From positions 22,444,001 to 22,508,000 of the forward strand of contig CM106585.1 of the NCBI GenBank assembly GCA_048013815.1: 64,000 nt of DNA, given 5' to 3'. A model generated the notes under the pieces. The model made no database searches, was not told the DNA's origin, and saw nothing but the letters and a program-made list of their open reading frames with translations. Positions 39,268 through 49,148 of this stretch are shown in pieces. The position numbers and the translations under genes were made by a program. Position 1 is the first letter of the stretch, and each line of letters begins with the position of its first letter. The stretch comes from Setoptus koraiensis. Its lineage: Eukaryota > Arthropoda.

Positions 39268-40794
39268 ATGGTAGATGAAGATTTACGTATACTCGCCCAT
39301 AAGTTATGTTGCGATTTCCTTAGCGGCCGATGGAACAGTGTTTCGCCCTCCGATATCAAAATAGAACCTGTTAGGTAAGTAAGATGAGTTTTTTTTCTAT
39401 AAGCGAAAATATCTTTCAAATATAGACCATATAATTAACCATTGGCATCTCGATCTACGGATATACTATCGAATAGTGGTGGCCTGAGCAATGTGCTTTA
39501 TTGCTGCTCTTTGCCTTCCACCCTAAATATCAAACAGAGTCATCCGAATCAGATTTTATTACGATTTTATGGACAATCTGTTGACAATGATGCTACAACC
39601 GGGTCAGTAATATTTATGTTGCTGTCTGAACGGAAACTGGGACCAAAGTTGTATGGTGTATTCTCTGGGGGTCGTCTGGAAGAATTCTTATCTGCGCGGC
39701 CACTTACACAAATAGAGATGAAAACTTCAGACATTTCGTCAGCTATTGCCAGAAAGATAGCCGATATACACAGCTTAGAAGTTCCAATCGGTAAGCGCCC
39801 GAGTTGGTTGTTTGATAGATGCATTGAATGGGCTGATTACATCAGCGAAAACGCTGATCTGGAGAAGACTTTGGTTAACGTCCAGGATAAATCGAGACAA
39901 GCTATCGTAAAAGATATTTTTAAAGTCAATTTTTATGACGAGATCCAGTGGCTTAGAGAAATCGTTGCTCGTTCTAACTCACCGGCTGTATTTTCTCATA
40001 ACGACTTATTAAGAGGAAATATCTTAATCCACGAGGAGTCCGAAAAGTTTAGAACTCTCTATCAGCGTTTGGTTTTGATTGACTTTGAGTATTGCAGTTA
40101 TAATTATAGAGGGTTTGATATTGCATGCCACTTTTGCGAATGGTGCTTTGATTATACCCGACCTGGTGCTGAACCATTCGGCGATGTAAGTCATTTTCCA
40201 GATGAACAACAGCAGAGAAAATTTGTTCACGAGTACCTCGATCAAGCCAGATTGCTATCCAACCAGAATATATCAAGTTACCCAACTGGGGACAGTGGCA
40301 TGGCATCGCCTTGTAATTTGTCTACAAATTCCTCAAACGACAAAAGTATCATCACTGCTCCTGATGATAGTACTTGCACATCTAATCTCAACGATACCGA
40401 TTGCAAATCTTTGAAAACTCAACCAATAGACTCAGCAAAGAAGCCTTCTATACAGGATAGTTTCAGCCTTTCTCAGAGTAACTCCATGTGGAACAAGTCC
40501 AAATGTGATTCGATCAATTGCAGCAATAGTGACGATCAGCCTAGCAAACAATGCACCTTCCCTGAAACATCGACCTTTAAAAAATTCAACAGTTGTATAA
40601 CTAAACAAGACGAAGATCTGCTTATGGAAGAAATCCAGCCTTTTATACAGTGTGCCCATTTGCTGTGGACATTGTGGTCCATCAAGAATGCATATTGTTC
40701 CGAAATTCAGTTCGATTACTGGAAGATGGCATCCGAAAAGTTGAAATTTTATATTGATGCGAAAAGAGTATATAAATGTAAGGGTGGAAACTAA
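39268..40794 (+). CDS. Choline/ethanolamine kinase
   Basis: Two exons (39268-39374 and 39477-40794) give about 474 residues. The enzyme phosphorylates choline or ethanolamine with ATP in the cytosol, the first step of the Kennedy pathway. Exon 1 encodes CCDFLSGRWNSV, typical of the N-terminal region. The splice junction (AG|GTAAGT, acceptor ATAG) restores PVSGGLSNVLYCCSLP. The catalytic loop is SHNDLLRGNIL (near residue 207) and the family signature is LIDFEYCSYNYRGFDIACHF (near 236). The C-terminal block LLWTLWSIKNAY is present. A Ser/Asn/Asp-rich insert of about 110 residues (near 280-395) splits the C-lobe and is unusual. Choline versus ethanolamine preference cannot be settled. It sits between the two inverted CNK copies. 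Confidence 0.93.
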
Positions 40795-40883
40795 CATCCT
40801 AATTCTTACTACAACTTGTGATCAATGTGGAGTGCGCTATCAACAAAATCTAAACTGTTGGTTGTTACAAAATATTCGGTGAG

Positions 40884-40896
40884 TTTATTTAATAAA
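40884..40896. terminator. Back-to-back poly(A) signals of the kinase and CNK genes
   Basis: AATAAA on the plus strand (40891-40896) serves the kinase, and TTTATT (40884-40889), which is AATAAA on the minus strand, serves CNK. The two converging genes therefore appear to share a 13-base bidirectional 3'-end region. Confidence 0.5.
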
Positions 40897-41049
40897 TCTC
40901 TATCTCTCCTCGCAATGAGGATGCATGGAGCAAAATCAATTACAGTCCACGAATACACTTTGTTGAGTTTTGTGTTGACATCCAAAGGAAACAGTCAATT
41001 TATTATTCACTCAGGAGAATTACCAAGCAACCAAACGGATGATGAAAAT

Positions 41050-42750
41050 TCACTTGGATTCATCAGGAGGTTCAGTAGCTGGACTTGGTTGGCGCGGTTT
41101 AGTCTCTGGATATATGAACGTGCCACTGTTAGTATTTATTTGCTTCGAGATTTCCCAATGATTATTCTCATCGTTGCTAACACTGCGATTACTCGGGCTT
41201 ATATGGTGATTGTTCCTCAAACAATTGTCGGGTATTAGGCTGTCCATCTTATTTCGGTGTTCTGACTGGAGATGACATCGATCTATACTTAAAGTGTGCA
41301 AGTAAAGTCTAGTTGGGTCGTTCGAGACACTCTTGATTAGGCTGTCTTTTGCGTTATTTGATAGTGATGATGTTGGCGAGCTATTCTTTGTTATCAAAGT
41401 TCTATTTGGAGCTGCAATGGAAGGTATCGTAAGAGAATCCTGACTGAGATCACTAACAGAAACTATACTTCCACTGATTGACGCTCTCCTCTTAAGCTGG
41501 CCTTTCTTCGTTCTACCGGTAGATGCGGCATTCAGCTCATAAACTGGGCCTTTTGGTTCCTTGGGTAATTCAACTGTGACGTCAACATCCTTGATTGAGC
41601 CATCATCGCAATCCATCGTGCTTTGCTTTCTATCTAAATTAAGCAGTCTATCTTGATCTGAAGACCTGAAGGAATCTGTGTCAGTATGAATAGTGTCTTG
41701 ATCGACACTAATGATAACAGACTGTATTTTTCGTAACTGAATCTTATAAGGTTTTATAATTGATATCTGACTGAGTATATTACTATGTGTAGGCCTCTTT
41801 CTGATGGTCAAGATTACTTCGGTGGAGAATTTCTTAACGAACTCCATAACGTTTGGCATGGTCCAACCAACTACTGTTTGATAATCAACTTGAACAATTT
41901 CGTCACCTTCGCAAATTCTGCCTGATCGATGAGAGGGAGATTGAAAGATAACTTGCTCTATGAGGTGAACGCCAAAACACAAAGACCTCAGAACTATACC
42001 ATACTCTTCATCGGGTTTCTTTTTAACGTTAACAACATCGAGGTAGGTGGGCTGAATGATCAAACTATCGTCTATGTTTCTGACAATGACATCACACTGA
42101 TTTGATAAACGTTGGGCTTTTACTTTCAAAATGTCATTCGGTTGCTCAACGAACTGATCTCTCTGAGCAGTCGAGGCTAATTCGATGCTTAAACGTAATA
42201 TTTCGCTCCTAATGGAGCTGTATAGAGGTATACCCACAAAAGGATATCTATCGAGCCAATAAATAAATGATTTAACACTTGCTAGAATACTTGAAACGCT
42301 GGATAGGGTCGCTAGGGACACGCGTTGTTCTCCAGGTTTGATACAACTCAACTGTGAGGCTGAATCTACTTTTGTGAAGTCAAAGTAATTTCTGTCATTG
42401 ATCGATGTACTAGATGAAGTAGCTTTTGGACTCGATTCATCCTGACATAGATGATTATACAGACAGCGCGCTTCGCAAGATAATTTTAAAGCTAGAACTT
42501 GCAGTGTCTCTGTTGCTACATTGTAGGTTAATTCTCTGAGTAGATTGACGGCATCTAGTATTAATTCTTGTGTTCCAACTTTCTTCAAGTTGAGGTGGTT
42601 GAGATCAGTGGCTGTCATCATTAATAGTTTGGAACCATTTATTCTCGAATTGAGAAACGATTCACTATGCGGCAGCACCGACTCGTCTAGACCACGTAGC
42701 CATTCTGCTACGTGTTCGGGGTTCCATTCTACTACATCCACCTGAGCCAT
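41050..42750 (-). CDS. CNK: CNK, connector enhancer of KSR (no PH domain)
   Basis: This 566-residue single-exon protein is a scaffold of the Ras-RAF-MAPK pathway at the membrane. A SAM domain opens it (about 7-72: VEWNPEHVAEWLRGLD, LKKVGTQELILDAVNLL). A CRIC domain follows (to about 200, with IELASTAQRDQFVEQP). A PDZ domain covers about 232-318 (EEYGIVLRSLCFGVHL, GDEIVQVDYQTVVGW). The rest is a disordered Ser-rich tail. The PH domain that usually completes CNK is not encoded before the stop or in the 150 bases to the poly(A) signal. The ATG at 42750 places the SAM domain correctly. It is divergent to SDHAF4 (285 bases apart). Most of the segment from the CRIC end onward is repeated at 36670-37620. 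Confidence 0.92.
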   Translation of the reverse strand: MAQVDVVEWNPEHVAEWLRGLDESVLPHSESFLNSRINGSKLLMMTATDLNHLNLKKVGTQELILDAVNLLRELTYNVATETLQVLALKLSCEARCLYNHLCQDESSPKATSSSTSINDRNYFDFTKVDSASQLSCIKPGEQRVSLATLSSVSSILASVKSFIYWLDRYPFVGIPLYSSIRSEILRLSIELASTAQRDQFVEQPNDILKVKAQRLSNQCDVIVRNIDDSLIIQPTYLDVVNVKKKPDEEYGIVLRSLCFGVHLIEQVIFQSPSHRSGRICEGDEIVQVDYQTVVGWTMPNVMEFVKKFSTEVILTIRKRPTHSNILSQISIIKPYKIQLRKIQSVIISVDQDTIHTDTDSFRSSDQDRLLNLDRKQSTMDCDDGSIKDVDVTVELPKEPKGPVYELNAASTGRTKKGQLKRRASISGSIVSVSDLSQDSLTIPSIAAPNRTLITKNSSPTSSLSNNAKDSLIKSVSNDPTRLYLHTLSIDRCHLQSEHRNKMDSLIPDNCLRNNHHISPSNRSVSNDENNHWEISKQINTNSGTFIYPETKPRQPSPATEPPDESK

Positions 42751-43034
42751 CTTCTCAACAGCTTATCAAGGTTTCCATTATAAATAATATACAAAATGCA
42801 CAATTACAGGCTTGACTATCGATCAGCTGCATGATTCCATCTTGTGAAAATGATTTTACACATTGGATATCCGAAAAGTTTCGAAAAACCACGCGGGGAA
42901 TTCAAAATCAAGTCAAAATTCAATTTTACCGCGCGAAAATGAAGTGAATATAGCGAAAACGTGAGCATTTCTCGCACTTGGATAAATTCTCATTTGGATG
43001 AATTTAACTGTACATATTACGAAAAAACATCAAA

Positions 43035-43367
43035 ATGATTCTTGTCAGATGCACCATCAGATCCTGTCAGGTCTTCGAGCTGACTGTGAGAACAATATCT
43101 CGCTCAGCATCGTCTTCAGGATCCAAACCACCGAAAGAAGAAGAAAAAGTAGATGACCCAAGAACTCATTATTATCCCAATACCTCTGTCGGTATTGCAG
43201 AAAGATCAACCAAACCTGATAAAAAAGGTGTCCAACCTCTTCAAACGCCCATCCCACCGTTTCCCGGTGGAAAGAACCCAAAGACTGGCGAGGTAGGTGG
43301 GCCCGCAGGACCAGAGCCAACTAGATTTGGCGATTGGGAGCGTAAAGGAAGAGTTTCAGATTTTTGA
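43035..43367 (+). CDS. SDHAF4: Succinate dehydrogenase assembly factor 4
   Basis: This 110-residue protein has an Arg/Ser-rich N-terminus suited to mitochondrial import. It ends with the family signature: PFPGGKNPKTGE, GGPAGPEPTRFGDWERKGR and a final DF. SDHAF4 binds flavinated SDHA in the matrix and helps assemble complex II. The length fits the family. A canonical AATAAA (43385-43390) follows the stop by about 18 bases, and the converging tyrosyl-tRNA synthetase ends only 66 bases away. Confidence 0.95.
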   Translation: MILVRCTIRSCQVFELTVRTISRSASSSGSKPPKEEEKVDDPRTHYYPNTSVGIAERSTKPDKKGVQPLQTPIPPFPGGKNPKTGEVGGPAGPEPTRFGDWERKGRVSDF

Positions 43368-43384
43368 AGGTCAAGAGCCATTGG

Positions 43385-43390
43385 AATAAA
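43385..43390 (+). terminator. Poly(A) signal of SDHAF4
   Basis: Canonical AATAAA about 18 bases after the SDHAF4 stop codon, inside the short convergent gap to the next gene. Confidence 0.6.
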
Positions 43391-43433
43391 CGCACTCAGT
43401 ATGCTGTTGTATGTATTACTTTTTTTATCTTTT

Positions 43434-45545
43434 CTACGTAGAGGGGTATGCTCTGCGTGACAATTCTACCAATTCATCACTTTGGAAATCTCTCCTTATG
43501 GGATCGAGAAGCTTATTGATGTAATTGGATACTTGTATTTTCAAGTCAGAGTCCTTAATCTCTCCTTTGGCAAAGTCATTTGTCAAGATATCAAAGTCCT
43601 CGTATTTCGTCTCGTGATCCGATTTACTTACAGTAAATTCATTGAACAAAGGTAAAATAACATGTTGCACAAATGCAAGAAGACCGTTTTCACTCTTGTC
43701 ACCAGGCTCACATTTCGGGCAGCTGGCATTCTGAAGTTTCATTTTCACTACTTCTGGACTATCGAGCAGATCTATCTTCGAATCAACTTCAGATGCACTC
43801 ATTTTTCCACCGGATAAACCAGGTACCATGGGATTCATTAGATGGACTCTTTTGGGGTAGCCAATTGAAGGGAGATATTTTTCCGCATATGTAAAAATTT
43901 TTCTTTGGTCAACGCCTCCAAACTGAGCATCACAATCGAGGTACTGTTCATCTAAAGCTTGTAACAAAGGATACAGAAGACTACCAATCAGAGGGTGATC
44001 AGACTGCTTGACTACCTCGGCACCGGCTTTTTTCGCATCGTGTAGAGTTGTCTGGGACACTAGGCTAAACAAATCGCGACTGAATTCTCTACTTAGTTCA
44101 AATTCAGTTCCACGAACAAATTTAAGTTTTGATATTGGCACCTGTATTGATTTTAGCATACTAATTATCACCGCCTTATAATATTGCGTCCTGGCTTCAA
44201 GCAAGTCCCATGGTGCTTTCTGATTGTCCAAATATCCGTGTAGATCCGCGAGTAGAATTGTAACATGGCAATCTGCTCGTAGGAAGTCAGCGATCTTGGA
44301 CATAGGTACGAAATAAGCGACATGGGGACGTCCGGTTGTTGCTGTGCCCCAGTATATCCTAAGATTGCGCTCATGGAGGATTGTCTCCAGTGTTTCGCGC
44401 TGTAAAACCTCCTCTAATCTTCGAGTGATAAGTTTAGCTCGTTCCTCGAAACTGAGAAGTGGCTTATCGGGGTTGATAATTGTTAAAGAGGGTTCAGGTT
44501 TTTTGTTCGATTCTTTCTTTGGCTTTGTTGGATATGCTGCTTGTACCATCGCAATAAGATCTTCAGTTTCAAATTTACTTCTGATAGGATCGATTAACTT
44601 ATTTACGTAGGCTTCAACGCCCATCTTAATATCACCTGGATGAAGCAAGGATTTAGCAAAGTCATCTTCCAACTTATCATAATCCGCATAGTGTATGGGA
44701 CCACCATACTTTTCTAATCTATCCACGTCGAACTTTCCGAAGAGAGGAAAGATGATGTGCTTGACTAAAGGTAAAACCCCGTTGTCAACGATGTTGCCAG
44801 GTTCACAAAAAGCCTTATTGAGTTTCTTCTTAACTATCTTTGGTCCATCTAACAAGTCGATAATGGTGTCTTCTTCGGGCACAGTTGCACTTTTGCTACC
44901 TAGAAGACCCTGTATTATTGGATGCATCAGATGAAGTCTTTTAGAATAGCCGATAGCGGGTAGACTTTTTTCAGAGAAGGCGAAAATCTTTCTTTGATTT
45001 GTACCCCCTAATTGGGCATCAACCCCAAGGAATTCTTCATCTAGGGCCTGAAGGAGTGGATAAACCAATCCTCCCATGAGAGGGTGCTTGATTTGTTTAA
45101 CGACCTCATCTCCTGCGTCATTAGCAACGTCAATTTGTGTAGAACCGGCGAGCTTATAGAAACTCAACATTGCTTTACCGTCCAATTCTAGTTCAGTTCC
45201 TCGAACAAATTTCAACTTAGCTAGTGGAGCATCAATGGACTGTAGCATACTTGTAATGATTTGTTCATAGTAATCAGTTCGGATGCTAAGAAGATCTAAG
45301 GGTACTTTGTGGTTGGCTAAATGTCCATGCAAATCAGCTAATAGTATTTTAACTTCGCAATCGGCTCGCAAAAAATCTGCTATCTTCGACAAAGGTAAGA
45401 AAGAGCTGATATGAGGTCTGGACCCAATAGCCGTACCCCAGTAGACAGTGAGATTTTTTTCATGAAGAATCGTTTCCAAGGACTCCAGATCGATAAATTC
45501 GTGAAGATTCCTTGTTATTAGATTGACCTTGGTTTGGATATCCAT
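43434..45545 (-). CDS. YARS1: Double-length tyrosyl-tRNA synthetase (two tandem cores)
   Basis: This 703-residue single-exon protein carries two full class I TyrRS cores joined by a Lys/Glu/Pro linker (about 341-365). Each core resembles the cytosolic eukaryotic enzyme ([33 protein letters not shown] or [15 protein letters not shown]...QRKIF). The C-terminal core keeps PHVAYF (about 407-412, the HIGH equivalent) and KMSAS (about 581-585). The N-terminal core reads PHISSF (44-49) and SKSAT (217-221), so its KMSKS loop is lost. Conversely, the LEKYGG segment near 277-282, which matches EKWGG in the human anticodon-side domain, is kept in the N-terminal core and replaced in the C-terminal one. 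The EMAPII-like tail of animal YARS1 is absent. This suggests one intramolecular pseudo-dimer with a single active site. It charges tRNA-Tyr in the cytosol. Divergent to PRIM1. Confidence 0.95.
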   Translation of the reverse strand: MDIQTKVNLITRNLHEFIDLESLETILHEKNLTVYWGTAIGSRPHISSFLPLSKIADFLRADCEVKILLADLHGHLANHKVPLDLLSIRTDYYEQIITSMLQSIDAPLAKLKFVRGTELELDGKAMLSFYKLAGSTQIDVANDAGDEVVKQIKHPLMGGLVYPLLQALDEEFLGVDAQLGGTNQRKIFAFSEKSLPAIGYSKRLHLMHPIIQGLLGSKSATVPEEDTIIDLLDGPKIVKKKLNKAFCEPGNIVDNGVLPLVKHIIFPLFGKFDVDRLEKYGGPIHYADYDKLEDDFAKSLLHPGDIKMGVEAYVNKLIDPIRSKFETEDLIAMVQAAYPTKPKKESNKKPEPSLTIINPDKPLLSFEERAKLITRRLEEVLQRETLETILHERNLRIYWGTATTGRPHVAYFVPMSKIADFLRADCHVTILLADLHGYLDNQKAPWDLLEARTQYYKAVIISMLKSIQVPISKLKFVRGTEFELSREFSRDLFSLVSQTTLHDAKKAGAEVVKQSDHPLIGSLLYPLLQALDEQYLDCDAQFGGVDQRKIFTYAEKYLPSIGYPKRVHLMNPMVPGLSGGKMSASEVDSKIDLLDSPEVVKMKLQNASCPKCEPGDKSENGLLAFVQHVILPLFNEFTVSKSDHETKYEDFDILTNDFAKGEIKDSDLKIQVSNYINKLLDPIRRDFQSDELVELSRRAYPST

Positions 45546-46170
45546 TATCTGCTGTGATATGTTGCTTATATTTCCTAATTTTCTTTTAATAATTCATAAA
45601 AGATTTTCCAATAACTTGGTGGTATAGTGAGAAAAAATAAATATATTATAAGTTTTATCGGAACAAATCATCCCCTCCGTGGCCTGACATGTCCGGCTTT
45701 TTAGTAAATATTGCCACCTGTCTGTCACGCTTACTAAACTACTCCTAAACGCAGCGCAAATCTTTAGTGCTACTATTTGGCAGAAGCCTTCCCTGATCCA
45801 CTTACACAATATGAACCACGTGGACTAAATGAAGGCAAAATGTATGGAGGTTGATAGTTTTGTCCGCTAGGCGAAATCGAGAGTCAAACTTCGCATAAAT
45901 CAACTAAAGCAAAGCGACATCTCTCATAGAATTCTCTAGTTAAAGTTTGCGCCCGCCTGGTTTTCGAGTGCGACACTATCACTGGAAGGGATCACAAAGA
46001 AGCAATTTCGCGCCAACATGGCAAAAGCATAACATTTGGACCCGTGATACAGTCACCAGTATTATGATAAGAGGCACGGAAGAACTTATCTCTCCTAAAT
46101 GATTTATATCAAAGGGGCTTCTTTTATCAACTAGACATCGTATAAAAATAACTCGTCGGTCTTCTTAGAT
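45546..46170. other. Divergent promoter region, TyrRS and PRIM1
   Basis: About 625 bases separate the two start codons. No open frame with family similarity is seen. A short TATAAAAA sequence occurs about 30 bases upstream of the PRIM1 start codon, but its function is not established. Confidence 0.45.
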
Positions 46171-47361
46171 ATGGACGATCTTAAAACTTATTATACGCAG
46201 CATTTTCCTCACCAACTTCTTTATAGGTGGATCAACTACGGTGATGGTGAGTTATATAAATGTGACGATAGTCTAATTTTTTTCTAATCTACATTAAAAA
46301 AAACAAACAAACTAATGGCAGCAATATTTCTCTAAACAGGCGTCAAAACTGATTTCTCAAGACGAGAGTTCTCTTTTACCCTGCCCGGAGATATCTACAT
46401 GAGATTCCTATCCTTTGATGATATACACGAGATGAAGAGTAGAATAATTAACAGGTGTCCGATAAAGATAGATATTGGAGCAGTGTATAACATGAAACCT
46501 AGAGATGCCAAGTTGAACCATGGGCTAAACTTTAAAGCAGAAGAACACGAACTTGTATTTGATATAGACATATCTGATTATGATGATGTGAGGAATTGCT
46601 GCAAGGAATCGCAGATGTGCCAAAAATGTTGGCCATTCATGAGGCTAGGTGCAAAAATACTACACCATATATTAACGAGAGATTTTGGTTTTAAACATCT
46701 GTTATTTGTATATTCAGGAAGAAGAGGGTTCCATTGTTGGGTCTGCGACAAAAGAGCTAGAATGCTATCGTCAAAGGCTAGGTCAGCCATTGCATCTTAC
46801 TTATCTCTCATAGAGGGAGGCCAGTCGATGGTTAAGAGAGTTACATTCGACCCCAGAAACAATCTCCATCCTCTGATAGAGGAATCGGTCAAGATAATAG
46901 ACACTGAATTTGATGATCTTATGTTAGTTAATCAAGATTTCTTAGGAACAGACCACCTTATGCAGACTCTCATAGACCTCTGTCTCGACATTACCATGCA
47001 AGAAAAATTTCGTGAATTGAAACTTCAGCATTTGACAACAACAACTGCTTGGAACCATGTCTTGAAAGCTTCAGAGGCAAGAAATAAGTTTAAGGGCGGT
47101 AAGCATACCCACTTCATCAAGGAGATCAAGATCCAACACTGTTTTCCCCGTCTGGACGTCAACGTCACTAGGGGATTGAACCATTTATTGAAAATACCCT
47201 TCTGCATTCATCCTAAAACAGGCAACGTCTGCGTACCATTCAGCATAGACACAGTTGACAATTTCGATCCTACCAAAGTTCCAAACATCAAAGATCAAGA
47301 AAATTGGAATGAGTCGAAAATTCTGCTGCCTTATTTGCAAGTGATGAAAGATTTTGTAGGT
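46171..47361 (+). CDS. PRIM1: DNA primase small (catalytic) subunit, 3' end lost in gap
   Basis: Exon 1 (46171-46246) encodes MDDLKTYYTQHFP and YRWINYG. A GTGAGT donor and CAG acceptor join it in frame to exon 2, which begins at 46340 with VKTDFSRREFSFTL. This is the primase subunit that makes RNA primers for DNA polymerase alpha. Catalytic acidic residues sit in ELVFDIDISDYDD and in CFPRLDVNV; SGRRGFHCWVCD and IHPKTG are also typical. Zinc-binding Cys residues appear in CCKESQMCQKCW. The frame runs into the 500-N gap at 47362 near the end of the protein (LLPYLQVMKDFVG), so only the last few tens of residues are missing. Whether the bases after the gap (47862-47912) belong to it cannot be decided. 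Confidence 0.95.
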
Positions 47362-47861
47362 NNNNNNNNNNNNNNNNNNNNNNNNNNNNNNNNNNNNNNN
47401 NNNNNNNNNNNNNNNNNNNNNNNNNNNNNNNNNNNNNNNNNNNNNNNNNNNNNNNNNNNNNNNNNNNNNNNNNNNNNNNNNNNNNNNNNNNNNNNNNNNN
47501 NNNNNNNNNNNNNNNNNNNNNNNNNNNNNNNNNNNNNNNNNNNNNNNNNNNNNNNNNNNNNNNNNNNNNNNNNNNNNNNNNNNNNNNNNNNNNNNNNNNN
47601 NNNNNNNNNNNNNNNNNNNNNNNNNNNNNNNNNNNNNNNNNNNNNNNNNNNNNNNNNNNNNNNNNNNNNNNNNNNNNNNNNNNNNNNNNNNNNNNNNNNN
47701 NNNNNNNNNNNNNNNNNNNNNNNNNNNNNNNNNNNNNNNNNNNNNNNNNNNNNNNNNNNNNNNNNNNNNNNNNNNNNNNNNNNNNNNNNNNNNNNNNNNN
47801 NNNNNNNNNNNNNNNNNNNNNNNNNNNNNNNNNNNNNNNNNNNNNNNNNNNNNNNNNNNNN
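47362..47861. other. Assembly gap (500 N)
   Basis: Exactly 500 undetermined bases, which usually marks a scaffold join of unknown true size. It truncates the PRIM1 gene. Confidence 0.99.
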
Positions 47862-48436
47862 TATACAGCTAGCCTTTACTATACTATTTGTTGCTACAAT
47901 TTGTCAAGCGTGACTGATACAAACTTATGCCTATGCTCGTATCTCTCCTTCACAACGGCTGCTAGAGGCACAACTTGAGGAATTAACTTGAATGTGTATT
48001 GGTTCTTCATCGGTATCAGAATCTGCCACCGCAGATAATGAATTCGCTATATTGGTTAATATTGTTTTGCCTAATCGGGCCAGGGCTACGACGGCCACTT
48101 TCTCACACCGATTCTGATACCGAGGTAGCAACAAATAGTATTTGAAATAAAACTCTTCTGAAGCAGTCTAAAATGCCTTTCTGATGCTCTCGGGAGCATC
48201 TCTAGTGATATCTCAGAGGGTCTGAATCTTTAGAAATTTTATCGATTTATTGCAAAAAGTCGGGAAAAAACGGGGCTAGGTATAGACCCATTTTGCTCAG
48301 CTCCTCAAGCTGAGTCGATCTAGGCTAACGAGGACTCAATCTGAGTCTATCAGCTGGTTTGTAAGTTGGACATGAGAACTCCACTGTACATTTCGATTTT
48401 GTGCACAGTTTCGAACGTTCTCAACACTCGAACATC
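47862..48436. other. Spacer with nested inverted repeats
   Basis: A 17-base sequence ATACTATTTGTTGCTAC at 47881-47897 recurs inverted at 48125-48141. A 14-base sequence TCGGTATCAGAATC at 48010-48023 recurs inverted at 48110-48123. The right-hand copies are adjacent while the left-hand ones are 112 bases apart. No gene is recognised; the minus-strand frame at 47931-48134 has no known motif. Confidence 0.6.
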
Positions 48437-48995
48437 TCAACAAGCCTCACACCCAATATGCGGCGGCACGTCAGGGGCGGAAGCGGGCCTGAGTGCCGAA
48501 CTGACTTGAGCTTGATATTGTTCTAATATGGAATGACCTGGATATTCTCTTTCTTCTAGATGGGAGAATCTGTCTATAATCAATTGAAGTATCATCAGAC
48601 CCTCCAGTCTTAGGTCATCAATAGATAAGGTTGCGGCGACAAATGACATTCTTATAAGATCCGACAGATTGTTCACTAAAAAATTATATTTTGTATTGAT
48701 TTGTCGCGTTGATAGACGATTTAGGTGAGTCTGGTAGTAATTCGTATGATCACAAGTACCGTCATTTTCGCTTGAATATATTTCTATGAGACCTTTCAAT
48801 ACTGACATTGCTTAGATCCTAGTCGTCCATCTGGGCGATCGGCCTATCTGTTTCTCATCTGAGGCCTTAAATGACTCACCTAGGTCCTCTGCACCGTCTT
48901 TGTCATCTGGAATGTTCTCTAATTCACTTTTGCTGTTCAAGGTAGCCAGTTCGTTGGACAGTGCCAGCTCAGAGGTATAAGCCGAAAATTTTTAT
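48437..48995 (-). pseudogene. HEATR5: HEATR5 fragment
   Basis: The minus strand encodes one internal piece of HEATR5, a large HEAT-repeat protein of clathrin/AP-1 trafficking. The best part reads NLSDLIRMSFVAAT, DLRLEGLMILQ, EYPGHSILEQYQAQVSSALRP, which is highly typical. Upstream in the same frame is an acidic stretch ending SPRWTTRI, matching the family's RWPTRVFA, but the codon after it is TAA where Phe is expected. The frame also stops after PPHIGCEAC, where the family continues to a CSTWIGSG motif. No other HEATR5 exons are seen within several kb. It is therefore a broken fragment of about 560 bases, a partial duplicate with at least two disabling changes. Confidence 0.75.
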
Positions 48996-49148
48996 TTTTC
49001 GACTGTCAATGGTTTTGAGCTCTACCCTAGTAGAGCGATCTTTCTATGTTCTAAAAAAGCGAAAAAAAGTGCTCTGTGACCAACACGAGATGAGCTCTGG
49101 GTGTTACATTGAGGGGTCCCAGTCGTTGAGCATGTGCGCTTCTGTGCG

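Noticed and set aside
40825-41238. Plus-strand open frame of about 137 codons
   Set aside because: It is antisense to the CNK 3' end, begins in the kinase 3' flank and shows no family motif.
43434-45545. The double TyrRS as a misassembly of two identical copies
   Set aside because: The two halves differ at many residues along their whole length, have different motif states and are joined by a unique linker in one open frame, so they are not an assembly repeat.
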